Below are positions 45,962 through 53,679 of a stretch of 64,000 bases of DNA, piece after piece; the first letter of the stretch is position 1, and the number at the start of each line of letters is the position of its first letter. A program made the translations under genes and the position numbers. Origin of the DNA: Hominimerdicola alba 8. Its GTDB lineage: Bacteria > Bacillota > Clostridia > Oscillospirales > Ruminococcaceae. Below the pieces are notes generated by a model. The model saw nothing but the letters and a program-made list of their open reading frames with translations, had not been told where the DNA came from and searched no databases. The stretch lies in the NCBI RefSeq assembly GCF_000178155.2, contig NZ_ADKM02000095.1, forward strand, positions 27,920 to 91,919. The letters are read 5' to 3'.

Positions 45962-46016
45962 ACACGAGGAAGTGTATGCAGACGGTCCGTCCGTCGGTGT
46001 ACACTTCCTTTTTATT
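45962..46016 (+). promoter_or_regulatory. Attenuator leader of amt
   Basis: A 10-bp stem, AGGAAGTGTA (45967-45976) with TACACTTCCT (46000-46009), topped by GACGG/CCGTC, is followed by TTTTTATTT right before the ribosome site AGGAGG. A small upstream hairpin, ACAC-GAGGAA-GTGT (45962-45975), overlaps the 5' arm and would exclude it, the same arrangement as before glnN. No separate promoter was found in the 121-bp gap. Confidence 0.65.
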
Positions 46017-46030
46017 TAGGAGGAATTTTT

Positions 46031-47785
46031 ATGTCAAGTACGGTAACTCCACTGGCTGCCGAATTCAGTGCGGTCAGCACCATATGGGTGCTGGTCGGCG
46101 CGGCGCTGGTGTTCTTCATGCAGGCGGGCTTCGCAATGGTCGAAGCGGGATTCACGCGGGCGAAAAACGCGGGCAACATCATTATGAAGAACCTTATGGA
46201 CTTCTGCATCGGCACACCGCTGTTCTGGCTGTTCGGATTCGGCATCATGTTCGGTGCAGGCAAATTCATCGGCACTTATCAGGGCATAGCCGATGAAACT
46301 TACGCATCGGTATCACCCGATGGCGTACCATTCTTCGCTTATTTCATCTTCCAGACCGTTTTCTGTGCAACGGCGGCGACCATCGTTTCGGGCGCTATGG
46401 CTGAGAGGACAAAGTTCATATCCTACTGCATCTACTCTGCCTGCATCAGCCTGATAGTATACCCCATCGAAGCACACTGGATATGGGGCGGCGGCTGGCT
46501 TTCAGAACTTGGCTTCCACGATTTTGCAGGCTCTGCCTGCGTACACATGGCAGGCGGCGTTGCAGCATTTGTGGGCGCAAAGATACTCGGACCCCGCATC
46601 GGCAAGTATGACAAGAACGGCAAGCCGAAAGCTATACCCGGTCACAACCTGACCATCGGCGCACTGGGTTGTTTCATACTCTGGTTCTGCTGGTTCGGAT
46701 TTAACGGCGCTTCCACCGTTTCGATGGAGGGCGAAAACATCGCACTGGCAAGCAAGGTCTTCACCACCACCAACCTTTCGGCGGCAGTCGCCACCATCGT
46801 CACCATGATATTCACATGGATAAAGTACAAGAAACCCGATGTTTCCATGACCCTCAACGCATCGCTTGCAGGTCTGGTAGCGATAACAGCAGGCTGTGAC
46901 ACGGTATCGCCTGTATCGGCGGCGATCATCGGCGCAGTTTCGGGCATACTGGTAGTAGTTGCAGTAGAGTTCATCGACTCAAAGCTGAAAGTTGATGACC
47001 CTGTAGGCGCATGCGGCGTACACCTCTGCAACGGACTCTGGGGCACTGTCGCAGTAGGTCTGTTCTCTGACGGCACTATCGGTGAAAAAGGTCTGTTCAC
47101 AGGCGGCGGAGCACATCTGCTGGGCATACAGGCACTCGGCGCAGGCGCAGTCATCGTATGGGTGGCAGGCACAATGTTCGTGGTATTTGAAGTCATCAAG
47201 CACACCATCGGTCTGAGGGCTTCCGAACAGGAAGAGATAATCGGTCTGGATATAACCGAACATGGTCTGGTGTCTTCTTATGCAGACTTCGCACCCACTA
47301 TGGCACAGGCATCACTTTCATACACAAAGGACGATGCAAAGAGCGTAACAAAGATAGCACAGACCGTAAAGCCTGCCGTACCTGTTGAAAAGGCAGTCGA
47401 GGTCGAAAGCTACACTACAGGCAAAGACAAGCTGACAAAAATAGTCATCATCTGCAACCAGCAGAAACTCAACACGCTGATAGATGCCCTTGAAGATATC
47501 GATATCACAGGCGTTACCGTTACAAATGTTCTGGGCTGCGGCACACAGAAAGGTCAGCCCGAATACTATCGCGGCGCTGTTATAGAAGCCAGCCTTATAC
47601 CAAAGGTCAAGGTAGAAGTCGTTGTAGGCAATGTTGCTCCCCGCGCTGTCATCGACACCGCAAGAAACGTGCTTTACACAGGTCACATCGGTGACGGCAA
47701 GATATTCATTTACGGTATCGACAATGTCATCAAGGTGCGCACAGGCGAAGAGGGGCGCGATGCTTTGCTGGACAGCCCCGCATAA
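46031..47785 (+). CDS. amt: Ammonium transporter fused to a P-II signalling domain
   Basis: 584 residues. Residues 1-420 are an Amt channel with eleven hydrophobic helices; family motifs include MVEAGFTRAKNAGNI (about 35), IYPIEAHWIWGGGWL-like IVYPIEAHW, DFAGSACVHMAGG (about 165) and CGVHLCNGLWGT (about 335). After a linker, residues about 460-575 are a GlnB/GlnK domain: LTKIVIICNQQKL, the T-loop GQPEYYRGA with a Tyr at the usual modification point, PKVKVEVVV and GDGKIFIYGIDNVIKVRTGEEG. The sensor that normally plugs Amt is therefore covalently attached. AGGAGG precedes the ATG. Confidence 0.95.
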   Translation: MSSTVTPLAAEFSAVSTIWVLVGAALVFFMQAGFAMVEAGFTRAKNAGNIIMKNLMDFCIGTPLFWLFGFGIMFGAGKFIGTYQGIADETYASVSPDGVPFFAYFIFQTVFCATAATIVSGAMAERTKFISYCIYSACISLIVYPIEAHWIWGGGWLSELGFHDFAGSACVHMAGGVAAFVGAKILGPRIGKYDKNGKPKAIPGHNLTIGALGCFILWFCWFGFNGASTVSMEGENIALASKVFTTTNLSAAVATIVTMIFTWIKYKKPDVSMTLNASLAGLVAITAGCDTVSPVSAAIIGAVSGILVVVAVEFIDSKLKVDDPVGACGVHLCNGLWGTVAVGLFSDGTIGEKGLFTGGGAHLLGIQALGAGAVIVWVAGTMFVVFEVIKHTIGLRASEQEEIIGLDITEHGLVSSYADFAPTMAQASLSYTKDDAKSVTKIAQTVKPAVPVEKAVEVESYTTGKDKLTKIVIICNQQKLNTLIDALEDIDITGVTVTNVLGCGTQKGQPEYYRGAVIEASLIPKVKVEVVVGNVAPRAVIDTARNVLYTGHIGDGKIFIYGIDNVIKVRTGEEGRDALLDSPA

Positions 47786-47820
47786 CACAAGCGTTTCACC
47801 TACCCCATCTTATATAGCAA

Positions 47821-47857
47821 AAGTACCGACCTGCGTAAATGCGGGTCGGTACTTTTT
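47821..47857 (+). terminator. Terminator after amt
   Basis: AAGTACCGACCTGC and GCGGGTCGGTACTT form a 14-bp stem with one G-T pair and are followed by TTT. Confidence 0.9.
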
Positions 47858-47960
47858 ATGCTGATATATTTGGGTGATGAAATTTTATTTATATCGCCAA
47901 TCCCAACTTAGTAATGGGCATATATTCAAACATTACATCACTAATCACTTGTCAAAAAGC

Positions 47961-48018
47961 ATTTTCTCTGCCGAGTATCACACTCATAAGAATTGCACCG
48001 TACTCGGCAGAGAGAAAA
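47961..48018 (-). terminator. Long inverted repeat after the secreted protein gene
   Basis: TTTTCTCTGCCGAGTA (47962-47977) faces TACTCGGCAGAGAGAAAA (48001-48018) around a 23-nt loop. It lies just past the stop of the minus-strand gene and can act as its terminator. The rest of 47858-48024 holds nothing else that I see. Confidence 0.7.
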
Positions 48019-48024
48019 TATCAT

Positions 48025-48891
48025 TTACGGTTCATAAACATTGATTGCCCAGTAACTGTCTTTCTTAGTTATTATCACACCATCAGATGTATCTGTAGCT
48101 GCTAATCTTCCTTCAAAGTCATAATAATTATTGTTATTGCCCTTGATAACATAATAAGCACCATTTACATCTTCTGTAACGGTAGGCATCATCGTAGGGT
48201 CACCAAGTCCTTCTACATTCGCACGAAGCACTGTATACGGAGCATTCCATGCCTTAAGGCTGTAACCATCGTCACGGAAATCGTATCCACCGGAAGCAAC
48301 CTCTAATGTATCACCCACTCTAAGAATATCGCCATCGCTCAGGGAGGTGAATGTTTGAGGTACATATTCCGCACTCTCCACACTAGCCGTAAAAGTAACT
48401 GTATCGGTATAACTGCCTGCGGGCTTACCGCTGTAATCTTCAACATTTACGCCGATGGACTGCGATGCAGGGAGGTCGGTGAATTCCCATGAAGTTGCAG
48501 GGGCGCTGTCATCTTCGTAGTTCATCATTTCATAGCTTACTTCATTTTCGCCCGACTTGAGCGCCCAGTCGTTTGCCGATGTTGCTGTGACTACCAGCTT
48601 TTTGCCGTTTTCAAGAGTGCCGCCTGCCTTTATCTCGCCTATCTCGTTCCAGCCGCTGTTTGCGATGTCAAATGTGGCGGGTATGGTGATGGTGTAGTCT
48701 GATGAAGTTACAGGCTGGTCAGTGTCACCGCCGCCGATGCTGATGCCCGATTCATTAGATATAACAGCAGAATCATCGAACTTAACACCGCTTGTTGGAT
48801 CAGGAATACTCGCATACACGCTCAGCGCCATCGGCACTGCCATGACAGCCGCGCACAGCATGGTCGTTGTTCTTCTTAAAATTGCTTTCAT
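48025..48891 (-). CDS. Secreted protein of unknown function
   Basis: 288 residues with a signal peptide (basic RRTTT, hydrophobic core, cut near SVYAS at about 28). Residues about 60-170 look like an Ig-like beta-sandwich (YTITIPATFDI at the start, TVTFTASV at the end), the kind found in surface proteins of gut Firmicutes; the last 110 residues are a second Tyr- and Asp-rich beta region. No anchor motif, dockerin or catalytic site. Codons are more AT-rich than in neighbours. GGGAGG precedes the ATG. It has its own promoter and a leader of about 155 nt. Confidence 0.8.
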   Translation of the reverse strand: MKAILRRTTTMLCAAVMAVPMALSVYASIPDPTSGVKFDDSAVISNESGISIGGGDTDQPVTSSDYTITIPATFDIANSGWNEIGEIKAGGTLENGKKLVVTATSANDWALKSGENEVSYEMMNYEDDSAPATSWEFTDLPASQSIGVNVEDYSGKPAGSYTDTVTFTASVESAEYVPQTFTSLSDGDILRVGDTLEVASGGYDFRDDGYSLKAWNAPYTVLRANVEGLGDPTMMPTVTEDVNGAYYVIKGNNNNYYDFEGRLAATDTSDGVIITKKDSYWAINVYEP

Positions 48892-49052
48892 TTTTATACC
48901 TCCCCGATATGGAAATTTTTATTTAAAAGCGCCGAATATAGTGCGCTTTTTTCTGCATAGTCTGCCAAAGCCGCAATTATTGTCAGCGGGATAAGCATAT
49001 CCACCTTTTACATAACTGCGACAAAATATTGAACAGTTTTAAGTTTGCTAAC

Positions 49053-49081
49053 ATTATAACACATTTTTACACAAATTGCAA
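49053..49081 (-). promoter_or_regulatory. Promoter and leader of the secreted protein gene
   Basis: On the minus strand TTGCAA (49076-49081), 17 bp, TATAAT (49053-49058). The leader (49046-48892) contains TTATCCCGCTGACA, which matches the left end of the intergenic repeat family, and a hairpin AAAAGCGC/GCGCTTTT at about 48925-48951 that looks like a weak terminator. Confidence 0.7.
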
Positions 49082-49139
49082 GTGATTTGATTAATTTTTC
49101 TTGATGTTTTTGGATAAAATACTTAACTGAATATCTTCG

Positions 49140-49169
49140 TGAATATCCCCGAACTTTTGCGCCATAATA
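49140..49169 (+). promoter_or_regulatory. Sigma-G-type promoter of ypeB
   Basis: TGAATA (49140-49145), 17 bp, CATAATA (49163-49169). This agrees with the forespore sigma-G/F consensus (GHATA, then CATACTA) and not with the vegetative one. The ypeB start lies 65 bp downstream. Confidence 0.65.
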
Positions 49170-49233
49170 TTTTCAGATAAAAAAGCGGTCATCGGTCAGC
49201 AAAGCGATGACCGAATTAAAAAGGACTGATGAT

Positions 49234-50571
49234 ATGACATTGACAAAACGCGGGCTGATGCGGCTGTGTACGCTGTCGCTGGCGGCTGTGACAGCACTCT
49301 CGGTGAAGAGTTACAAGCTGATGAAAAAAGCCGATGCCGCCGAACGTTCGGTAAACAACAACTACACCGCCGCCGTCGAAGAACTGGCGCACAGCTGTGA
49401 CAGCCTTTCCAACGTGCTTGAAAAACAGCTGTATGCAGGTTCGGGGCAGGTACAGCAGACCCTTGCTGTTGACCTCTACCGCGAAGCCGCCACCGCAAAA
49501 GCGGCGCTGGCGCGTCTGCCTGTGGCAAAACTGGGGCTTGAAAACACTAATAAGTTCCTCTCACAGGTGGGCAACTACTCGCTGGCGCTGTCAAAAAAAC
49601 TGGAGAACGGCGAAGAACTCACAAACGAAGAGTACTCGAACATCGCAAGGCTCAGCGAATTTTCGCAGACGCTAAGTGACAGATTATGGGAATTAGAGGG
49701 CGAAGTGGCAGGCGGCGAACTGACTTTTCAGCAGAGCGAAAGCATGATGACCGATAAAGAACCGCCCCATGTAACAGAGGGTTTCACCGATTTTGAGGGC
49801 GGCTTTGACGACTACCCCAAACTCATCTATGACGGACCGTTCTCCGACAATATTATGGAACAGACCCCGAAAATGACCGAAAACGCCGATGAAGTCAGCC
49901 GCGACTTCGCCTTGCAGAGGGCTTCTATGGCGCTGGATATCAACCCCTCCGACCTTTCGGAAGTGTCGGAAGTCGGCGGCAAAATGGCAGGCTGGCGCTT
50001 CTCAGACAAAGAGGGCGGGGTCTTCTGCGAGGTCACAAAGCAAGGCGGGTATATCTCGTATTTCCTCAACATGCGCGATGCGGGCAAGCCGATGATAGGC
50101 AAAACTGCGGCGCTCGACTACGCCAAAGAATACCTCGACTATCTGGGCATTCTCTCAATGGACGTGACCTACTACGAGATACAAAACGGCGTTATGACCG
50201 TGAATTTCTGCTATGATGACTTGGGCAGACGCATCTACCCCGACCTTGTGAAAGTGACCGTTGCGATGGATAACGGCGATATTCTGGGGTACGATGCGCG
50301 TGGCTTTCTGGTGAACCACCACAACCGCCGCTACGAAAAGAAGCTGTGTTCGGTGCTTCGCGCAAAAGAGGAAGTTTCGCCGCGCCTTACAGTCCTCAGT
50401 GACCGCATGGCAGTCATACCCACCGACGGCGGAAATGAAGTCCTCTGCTATGAATACACCTGCCGCGCAGGCAGCGGGCGCAAGGTGCTGGTCTATATAA
50501 ACGCATACAACGCCAAAGAAGAGCAGGTGCTTCTGCTGGAAGAAAACGAAAACGGCACGCTGACTGTTTAA
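49234..50571 (+). CDS. ypeB: Germination protein YpeB
   Basis: 445 residues. YpeB localises and protects the spore cortex-lytic enzyme SleB during germination. One N-terminal membrane anchor (about 8-25) is followed by the helical N-terminal domain (to about 190, with LSNVLEKQLYAGS) and two or three PepSY-type beta domains to the end (e.g. GKTAALDYAKEYLDYLGI and YTCRAGSGRKVLVYINAYNAKEEQVL). The ATG at 49234 follows AAAGGACTG; an ATG 27 bp upstream has no site. sleB, usually the adjacent partner, is not in the window. Confidence 0.9.
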   Translation: MTLTKRGLMRLCTLSLAAVTALSVKSYKLMKKADAAERSVNNNYTAAVEELAHSCDSLSNVLEKQLYAGSGQVQQTLAVDLYREAATAKAALARLPVAKLGLENTNKFLSQVGNYSLALSKKLENGEELTNEEYSNIARLSEFSQTLSDRLWELEGEVAGGELTFQQSESMMTDKEPPHVTEGFTDFEGGFDDYPKLIYDGPFSDNIMEQTPKMTENADEVSRDFALQRASMALDINPSDLSEVSEVGGKMAGWRFSDKEGGVFCEVTKQGGYISYFLNMRDAGKPMIGKTAALDYAKEYLDYLGILSMDVTYYEIQNGVMTVNFCYDDLGRRIYPDLVKVTVAMDNGDILGYDARGFLVNHHNRRYEKKLCSVLRAKEEVSPRLTVLSDRMAVIPTDGGNEVLCYEYTCRAGSGRKVLVYINAYNAKEEQVLLLEENENGTLTV

Positions 50572-50579
50572 ATTATCGT

Positions 50580-50735
50580 GGTTATCCCGCTGACACACCA
50601 CAAAAACGTCGGCTTTACAGAATTTAAGGTGGTTGGCGTATATCTTTCCCCCGCCACAGGCGGGGGAAAGATATGTGGCGCTCAATTATCCTTTTGTTTA
50701 CAGCATTTTCAGTTGGTGTGCTAAAGGGATAGTCA
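50580..50735 (+). repeat. Intergenic hairpin repeat, copy B
   Basis: 156 bp with terminal inverted repeats: TATCCCGCTGACACACCA at the left faces TGGTGTGCTAAAGGGATA at the right (most positions pair). It aligns with copy A along its length but has about 33 extra bases in the middle that form a perfect hairpin (TCTTTCCCCCGCC/GGCGGGGGAAAGA). It starts 9 bp after the ypeB stop and ends 37 bp before rubrerythrin. Confidence 0.78.
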
Positions 50736-50771
50736 TATTAAATTATTCAGACAACGAAAGGAGATCATCAC

Positions 50772-51374
50772 ATGGAATTTGCAAATTCAAAGACTAAGGA
50801 AAACCTTATGAGGGCATACGCAGGGGAAACTCAGGCGAGGACGAGGTACAATTTCGCGCAGGAAAAGCTGAAACAACAGCACTATGCAGTTTCGGAACTT
50901 TTCAGATTTACCGCCGACCAGGAAAAGGAACACGCGGAAGTTTTCTATAACCACCTGAAAGAATTTTCGGGTCAGCAGGTGAAAGTCTGCGCCGACTACC
51001 CTGTTGACCTCAGCACCGATGCCTGCGAACTTCTGAAACTGGCAGTACAGCATGAAACAAACGAGGCAGAAGACCTCTACCCCGAATTTGCCCGCACCGC
51101 AAGAGAAGAGGGCTTCGCTGATATAGCCCGCGACTTTGAGAACATCTCGAAGATAGAGAACACTCACGGCAGGCGCTTTGAGAGTTTCGCAAACCTGATG
51201 CGCGAGGGCAGGCTGTACAAGTCTGACAAAAGCGAAGTGTGGGTCTGCCTGAACTGCGGCTTTATAGTCGAAAGTGACAGCGCACCCGAAAATTGCCCTG
51301 TATGCGGTGCAGATCAGGGGTATTATATCAGGCTGTGCATGGCTGAATGGGGCGCACGCGGCGGCTGTCAGTGA
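50772..51374 (+). CDS. rbr: Rubrerythrin
   Basis: 200 residues. Rubrerythrin reduces hydrogen peroxide in anaerobes with a diiron site and a rubredoxin-like iron. Diiron ligands are visible: GETQARTRY (about 18), EKEHAEVFY (about 52), NEAEDLYPEF (about 97) and ENTHGRRFE (about 130). The C-terminal rubredoxin domain has WVCLNCGF and CPVCGAD (about 157-180), then a short extra tail. AAAGGAG precedes the ATG. The upstream gap is filled by repeat copy B; no clear promoter was found in it. Confidence 0.95.
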   Translation: MEFANSKTKENLMRAYAGETQARTRYNFAQEKLKQQHYAVSELFRFTADQEKEHAEVFYNHLKEFSGQQVKVCADYPVDLSTDACELLKLAVQHETNEAEDLYPEFARTAREEGFADIARDFENISKIENTHGRRFESFANLMREGRLYKSDKSEVWVCLNCGFIVESDSAPENCPVCGADQGYYIRLCMAEWGARGGCQ

Positions 51375-51422
51375 CAGAAAGATGAAAATTTTAAACTACA
51401 CCAAAAATATCTCCTTTACCTC

Positions 51423-51451
51423 TTGCAATTTCTGACAAAAGAGGTTATAAT
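51423..51451 (+). promoter_or_regulatory. Promoter of the DUF1858 gene with an overlapping palindrome
   Basis: TTGCAA, 17 bp, TATAAT. The inverted repeat ACCTCTT (51418-51424) and AAGAGGT (51439-51445) spans the -35 and spacer, so it could be an operator. Confidence 0.7.
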
Positions 51452-51502
51452 AGTAGAAAAGGCGCGGCAGATAGTCTGCGTACCAAAAAGGAGGAAATTG
51501 AA

Positions 51503-51712
51503 ATGGCATATTCTGTAACTAAGGACACCGTTATCGGTGATATCCTCGACGTTGATTTTGACGTTGCTCCCCTGTTTCTGGAGATAGGCATGCACTGTCT
51601 GGGCTGCCCTGCATCGAGAGGCGAAACTATCGAGGAGGCTTGTGCTGTTCACGGCACCGACCCTGAAGCGCTGGTAGCTAAGCTGAACGCTCACTTCGCT
51701 TCAAAGCAGTAA
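51503..51712 (+). CDS. DUF1858 domain protein
   Basis: 69 residues. The DUF1858 pattern is complete: TKDTVIGDILD near the start, PLFLEIGMHCLGCPASRGETIEEAC in the middle with the two-Cys C-L-G-C motif, and a C-terminal helix. Such small proteins occur alone or next to hybrid-cluster and nitrite-type redox enzymes and may bind metal or act in redox chemistry; none of this is established. AGGAGG precedes the ATG. It lies 128 bp after rubrerythrin with its own promoter. Confidence 0.88.
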   Translation: MAYSVTKDTVIGDILDVDFDVAPLFLEIGMHCLGCPASRGETIEEACAVHGTDPEALVAKLNAHFASKQ

Positions 51713-51735
51713 TAGGATAACAGAGTTTTCTTAAG

Positions 51736-51767
51736 GCACTTCTGCACCATGCAGGGGTGCTTTTTTT
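51736..51767 (+). terminator. Terminator after the DUF1858 gene
   Basis: GCAC/GTGC with an inner CTGC/GCAG stem, followed by seven T. The rest of the gap to 52105 holds an AAAGGGCTGTCGCAGTC stretch at about 51777 that resembles the IS-like end at 27481, and repeat copy C. Confidence 0.78.
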
Positions 51768-51958
51768 GCCTGCCGAAAGGGCTGTCGCAGTCTTTAAAAT
51801 ACGCTTTTTTGGGGGGACTGATGGTTGATTTTTTTGCTGTGATGTGTTATAATTATCAAAAAGTTTAAATGAGGTCACATCGGGCTTAACAGCGTTTTGG
51901 CGGTATCGGCAGGCGCGTGAAAAGATAACATCAACTCAGTTTTTCCTCATTGATAAAG

Positions 51959-51993
51959 GTATTTTGCAGTGGTGTGCTAAAGAGATAGTCATA
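51959..51993 (+). repeat. Intergenic hairpin repeat, truncated copy C
   Basis: Only the right end is kept: TATTTTGCAGTGGTGTGCTA then AAGAGATAGTCATA, matching the last 35 or so bases of copy B with two or three differences. It has the same orientation relative to the downstream gene as copies A and B. Confidence 0.65.
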
Positions 51994-52104
51994 ATCGCAA
52001 ATGCAATCACACGTTGCGCAATTGCAAAGTTTCATTGGTTGAAAATCGCCGTTTCAAGTGGTATCATTATTTCATAAGATAAATACATGACGGAGGTCAG
52101 CAAA

Positions 52105-52626
52105 ATGAGAACGTACACAAGCAGGCACGCCTATATGGGTCGCGGTGCTGTAAGGAATGTTTCACCGATAAAGGTGATGGCGCTGGTGACATCGATAATG
52201 GTCATCATCGGCATGGTATTCCTTGCGGTGGGCTTCGGCGTGAACAAAGGTCATCAGCACATCAAAGCAGTCTGTACTGAGGAAGTAAATGCACTGGTAG
52301 TTGATATAAAATATGATTCAAGCGGTCTTGGGTCGCCTGTTTACAGATACGATTTCGGCGGAAAAGAGTATAAGACAAATACGAACACCTATTCAAATCA
52401 CCCGCCATACGATAAAGGTGACACCGCAAAGATAATGATATCCCCCGATGACCCCGAAAAGATATATGTACCGACCGATAACACGGCGGGAATGCTCAGC
52501 AAGATATTTATGATCCTGGGCGGTTCGCTGGCAGGTATCGGCGTGCTGGTATTCATACTGGCAAGTGCGGTGATAAAGTCGGGCAGAAGACAACAGATGC
52601 AGAATAACGAACCTTGGGAAATGTAA
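52105..52626 (+). CDS. DUF3592-type membrane protein, first of a pair
   Basis: 173 residues. Two hydrophobic segments (about 27-50 and 138-162) enclose an extracellular beta-rich domain with VDIKYDSSGLGSPVYRYDFG and YDKGDTAKIMISPDDPEKIY. This is the layout of DUF3592, in which a small sheet domain sits between two helices; function unknown. The ATG at 52105 follows GGAGGT; an ATG 18 bp upstream overlaps it. A related gene follows after 83 bp, so the pair probably arose by duplication. Confidence 0.82.
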   Translation: MRTYTSRHAYMGRGAVRNVSPIKVMALVTSIMVIIGMVFLAVGFGVNKGHQHIKAVCTEEVNALVVDIKYDSSGLGSPVYRYDFGGKEYKTNTNTYSNHPPYDKGDTAKIMISPDDPEKIYVPTDNTAGMLSKIFMILGGSLAGIGVLVFILASAVIKSGRRQQMQNNEPWEM

Positions 52627-52709
52627 AAAGATATTTTTTCGCGAAAGCGATATCGGTAAAATTATTTTAAAACTATGTTATCAAAGGAACATAACGGAGG
52701 TAAAGAAAA

Positions 52710-53567
52710 ATGGCAAGGGTCAGAAAAAACAGTCCTGTGGGCATGATAGTAGGCGGTATATGTTTCATGCTGGTCGCAGCGATCGTATTTACAATGGGAC
52801 AGAGAGAAAAAGCGATGCAGAAACGCTGCACAGAAGAAACTTCTGCAACGATAACCTCTGTTGACAGGCAGACAAGAAGCAAAAAATCGGGCAAACACAG
52901 ACATTACTACTATGTTTACAAATCAGGCTACATTTTCGATGTGGGTTCAACTTCATACAGCGGCAGCACCACGCTTAAGTCAAGCCCGACTATCGGTGAG
53001 TCGATAGCAGTCTACTACAACCCAAACGACCCTGACGAGAATTACACCGACAATGACAAAGTTGATTATGCTTCATTTTTTGTACCGATACTCTTCGGCG
53101 TTCTTGGCTTGATGTTCTTTATAACGGGCATAAAAGAAGGAAAGGAAGAACGCTCATACGGCGGAAATTACCGCAATTCGGGCATCGGCGGTGCGGTAGT
53201 CGGTGCGGCACTCAGCGACAGAAACAACAATTACAACAGCTACAACAATAACAACTACTACGGCAGAGTCAACAGCTATAACAGCTACGACCAGAACGGT
53301 TTCAACGGTAACAACGGCTATAACGGTTACAATAACCAGAACGGTTTCGGCGGTAACAACGGCTATAACAGTTACAACAACCAGAACGGTTTCGGCGGTA
53401 ACAACGGCTATAACGGTTACAACAACCAGAACGGTTTCGGCGGTAACAACGGCTATAACAGTTACAACAACCAGAACAGTTTCGATGGAAGTAACGGCTA
53501 TAACAACGGTTACAACAATAACTACAACGGCGGTTATAACGACAGCGACTTCAATCAGCTGAACTGA
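52710..53567 (+). CDS. DUF3592-type membrane protein with Asn/Gly/Tyr repeat tail
   Basis: 285 residues. It has the same plan as its upstream neighbour: helix (about 10-28), extracellular DUF3592-like domain with VYYNPNDPDENY, second helix (about 118-138). The cytoplasmic C-terminal 140 residues are almost only Asn, Tyr, Gly, Gln and Ser, with tandem 15-residue units (NGFGGNNGYNSYNNQ type). This is a low-complexity, prion-like composition. GGAGGT precedes the ATG. The role is unknown; the tail could drive self-association. Confidence 0.83.
   Translation: MARVRKNSPVGMIVGGICFMLVAAIVFTMGQREKAMQKRCTEETSATITSVDRQTRSKKSGKHRHYYYVYKSGYIFDVGSTSYSGSTTLKSSPTIGESIAVYYNPNDPDENYTDNDKVDYASFFVPILFGVLGLMFFITGIKEGKEERSYGGNYRNSGIGGAVVGAALSDRNNNYNSYNNNNYYGRVNSYNSYDQNGFNGNNGYNGYNNQNGFGGNNGYNSYNNQNGFGGNNGYNGYNNQNGFGGNNGYNSYNNQNSFDGSNGYNNGYNNNYNGGYNDSDFNQLN
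53295..53513 (+). repeat. 45-bp tandem repeats inside the DUF3592 gene
   Basis: Four full 45-bp units (53295, 53340, 53385, 53430) and a degenerate fifth. Units 1 and 3 encode NGYNGYNNQ and units 2 and 4 encode NGYNSYNNQ, so a 90-bp pair seems to have been duplicated as a block. Confidence 0.88.
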
Positions 53568-53679
53568 TATCGTGTGGTTTGAACAGAACAGGAAAAAGAT
53601 TTCCCCTGTCCCGTATTTTCGGGTCAGGGGCGGTCTGCATTATTGCGGCTTCGCTATAAGTTAAGACAGGAGGATAAAT

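Noticed and set aside
53203..53562. A Thr-rich 119-codon frame in the repeat region
   Set aside because: It is the plus-one reading of the 45-bp repeats of the DUF3592 gene; repeats keep it open by chance.
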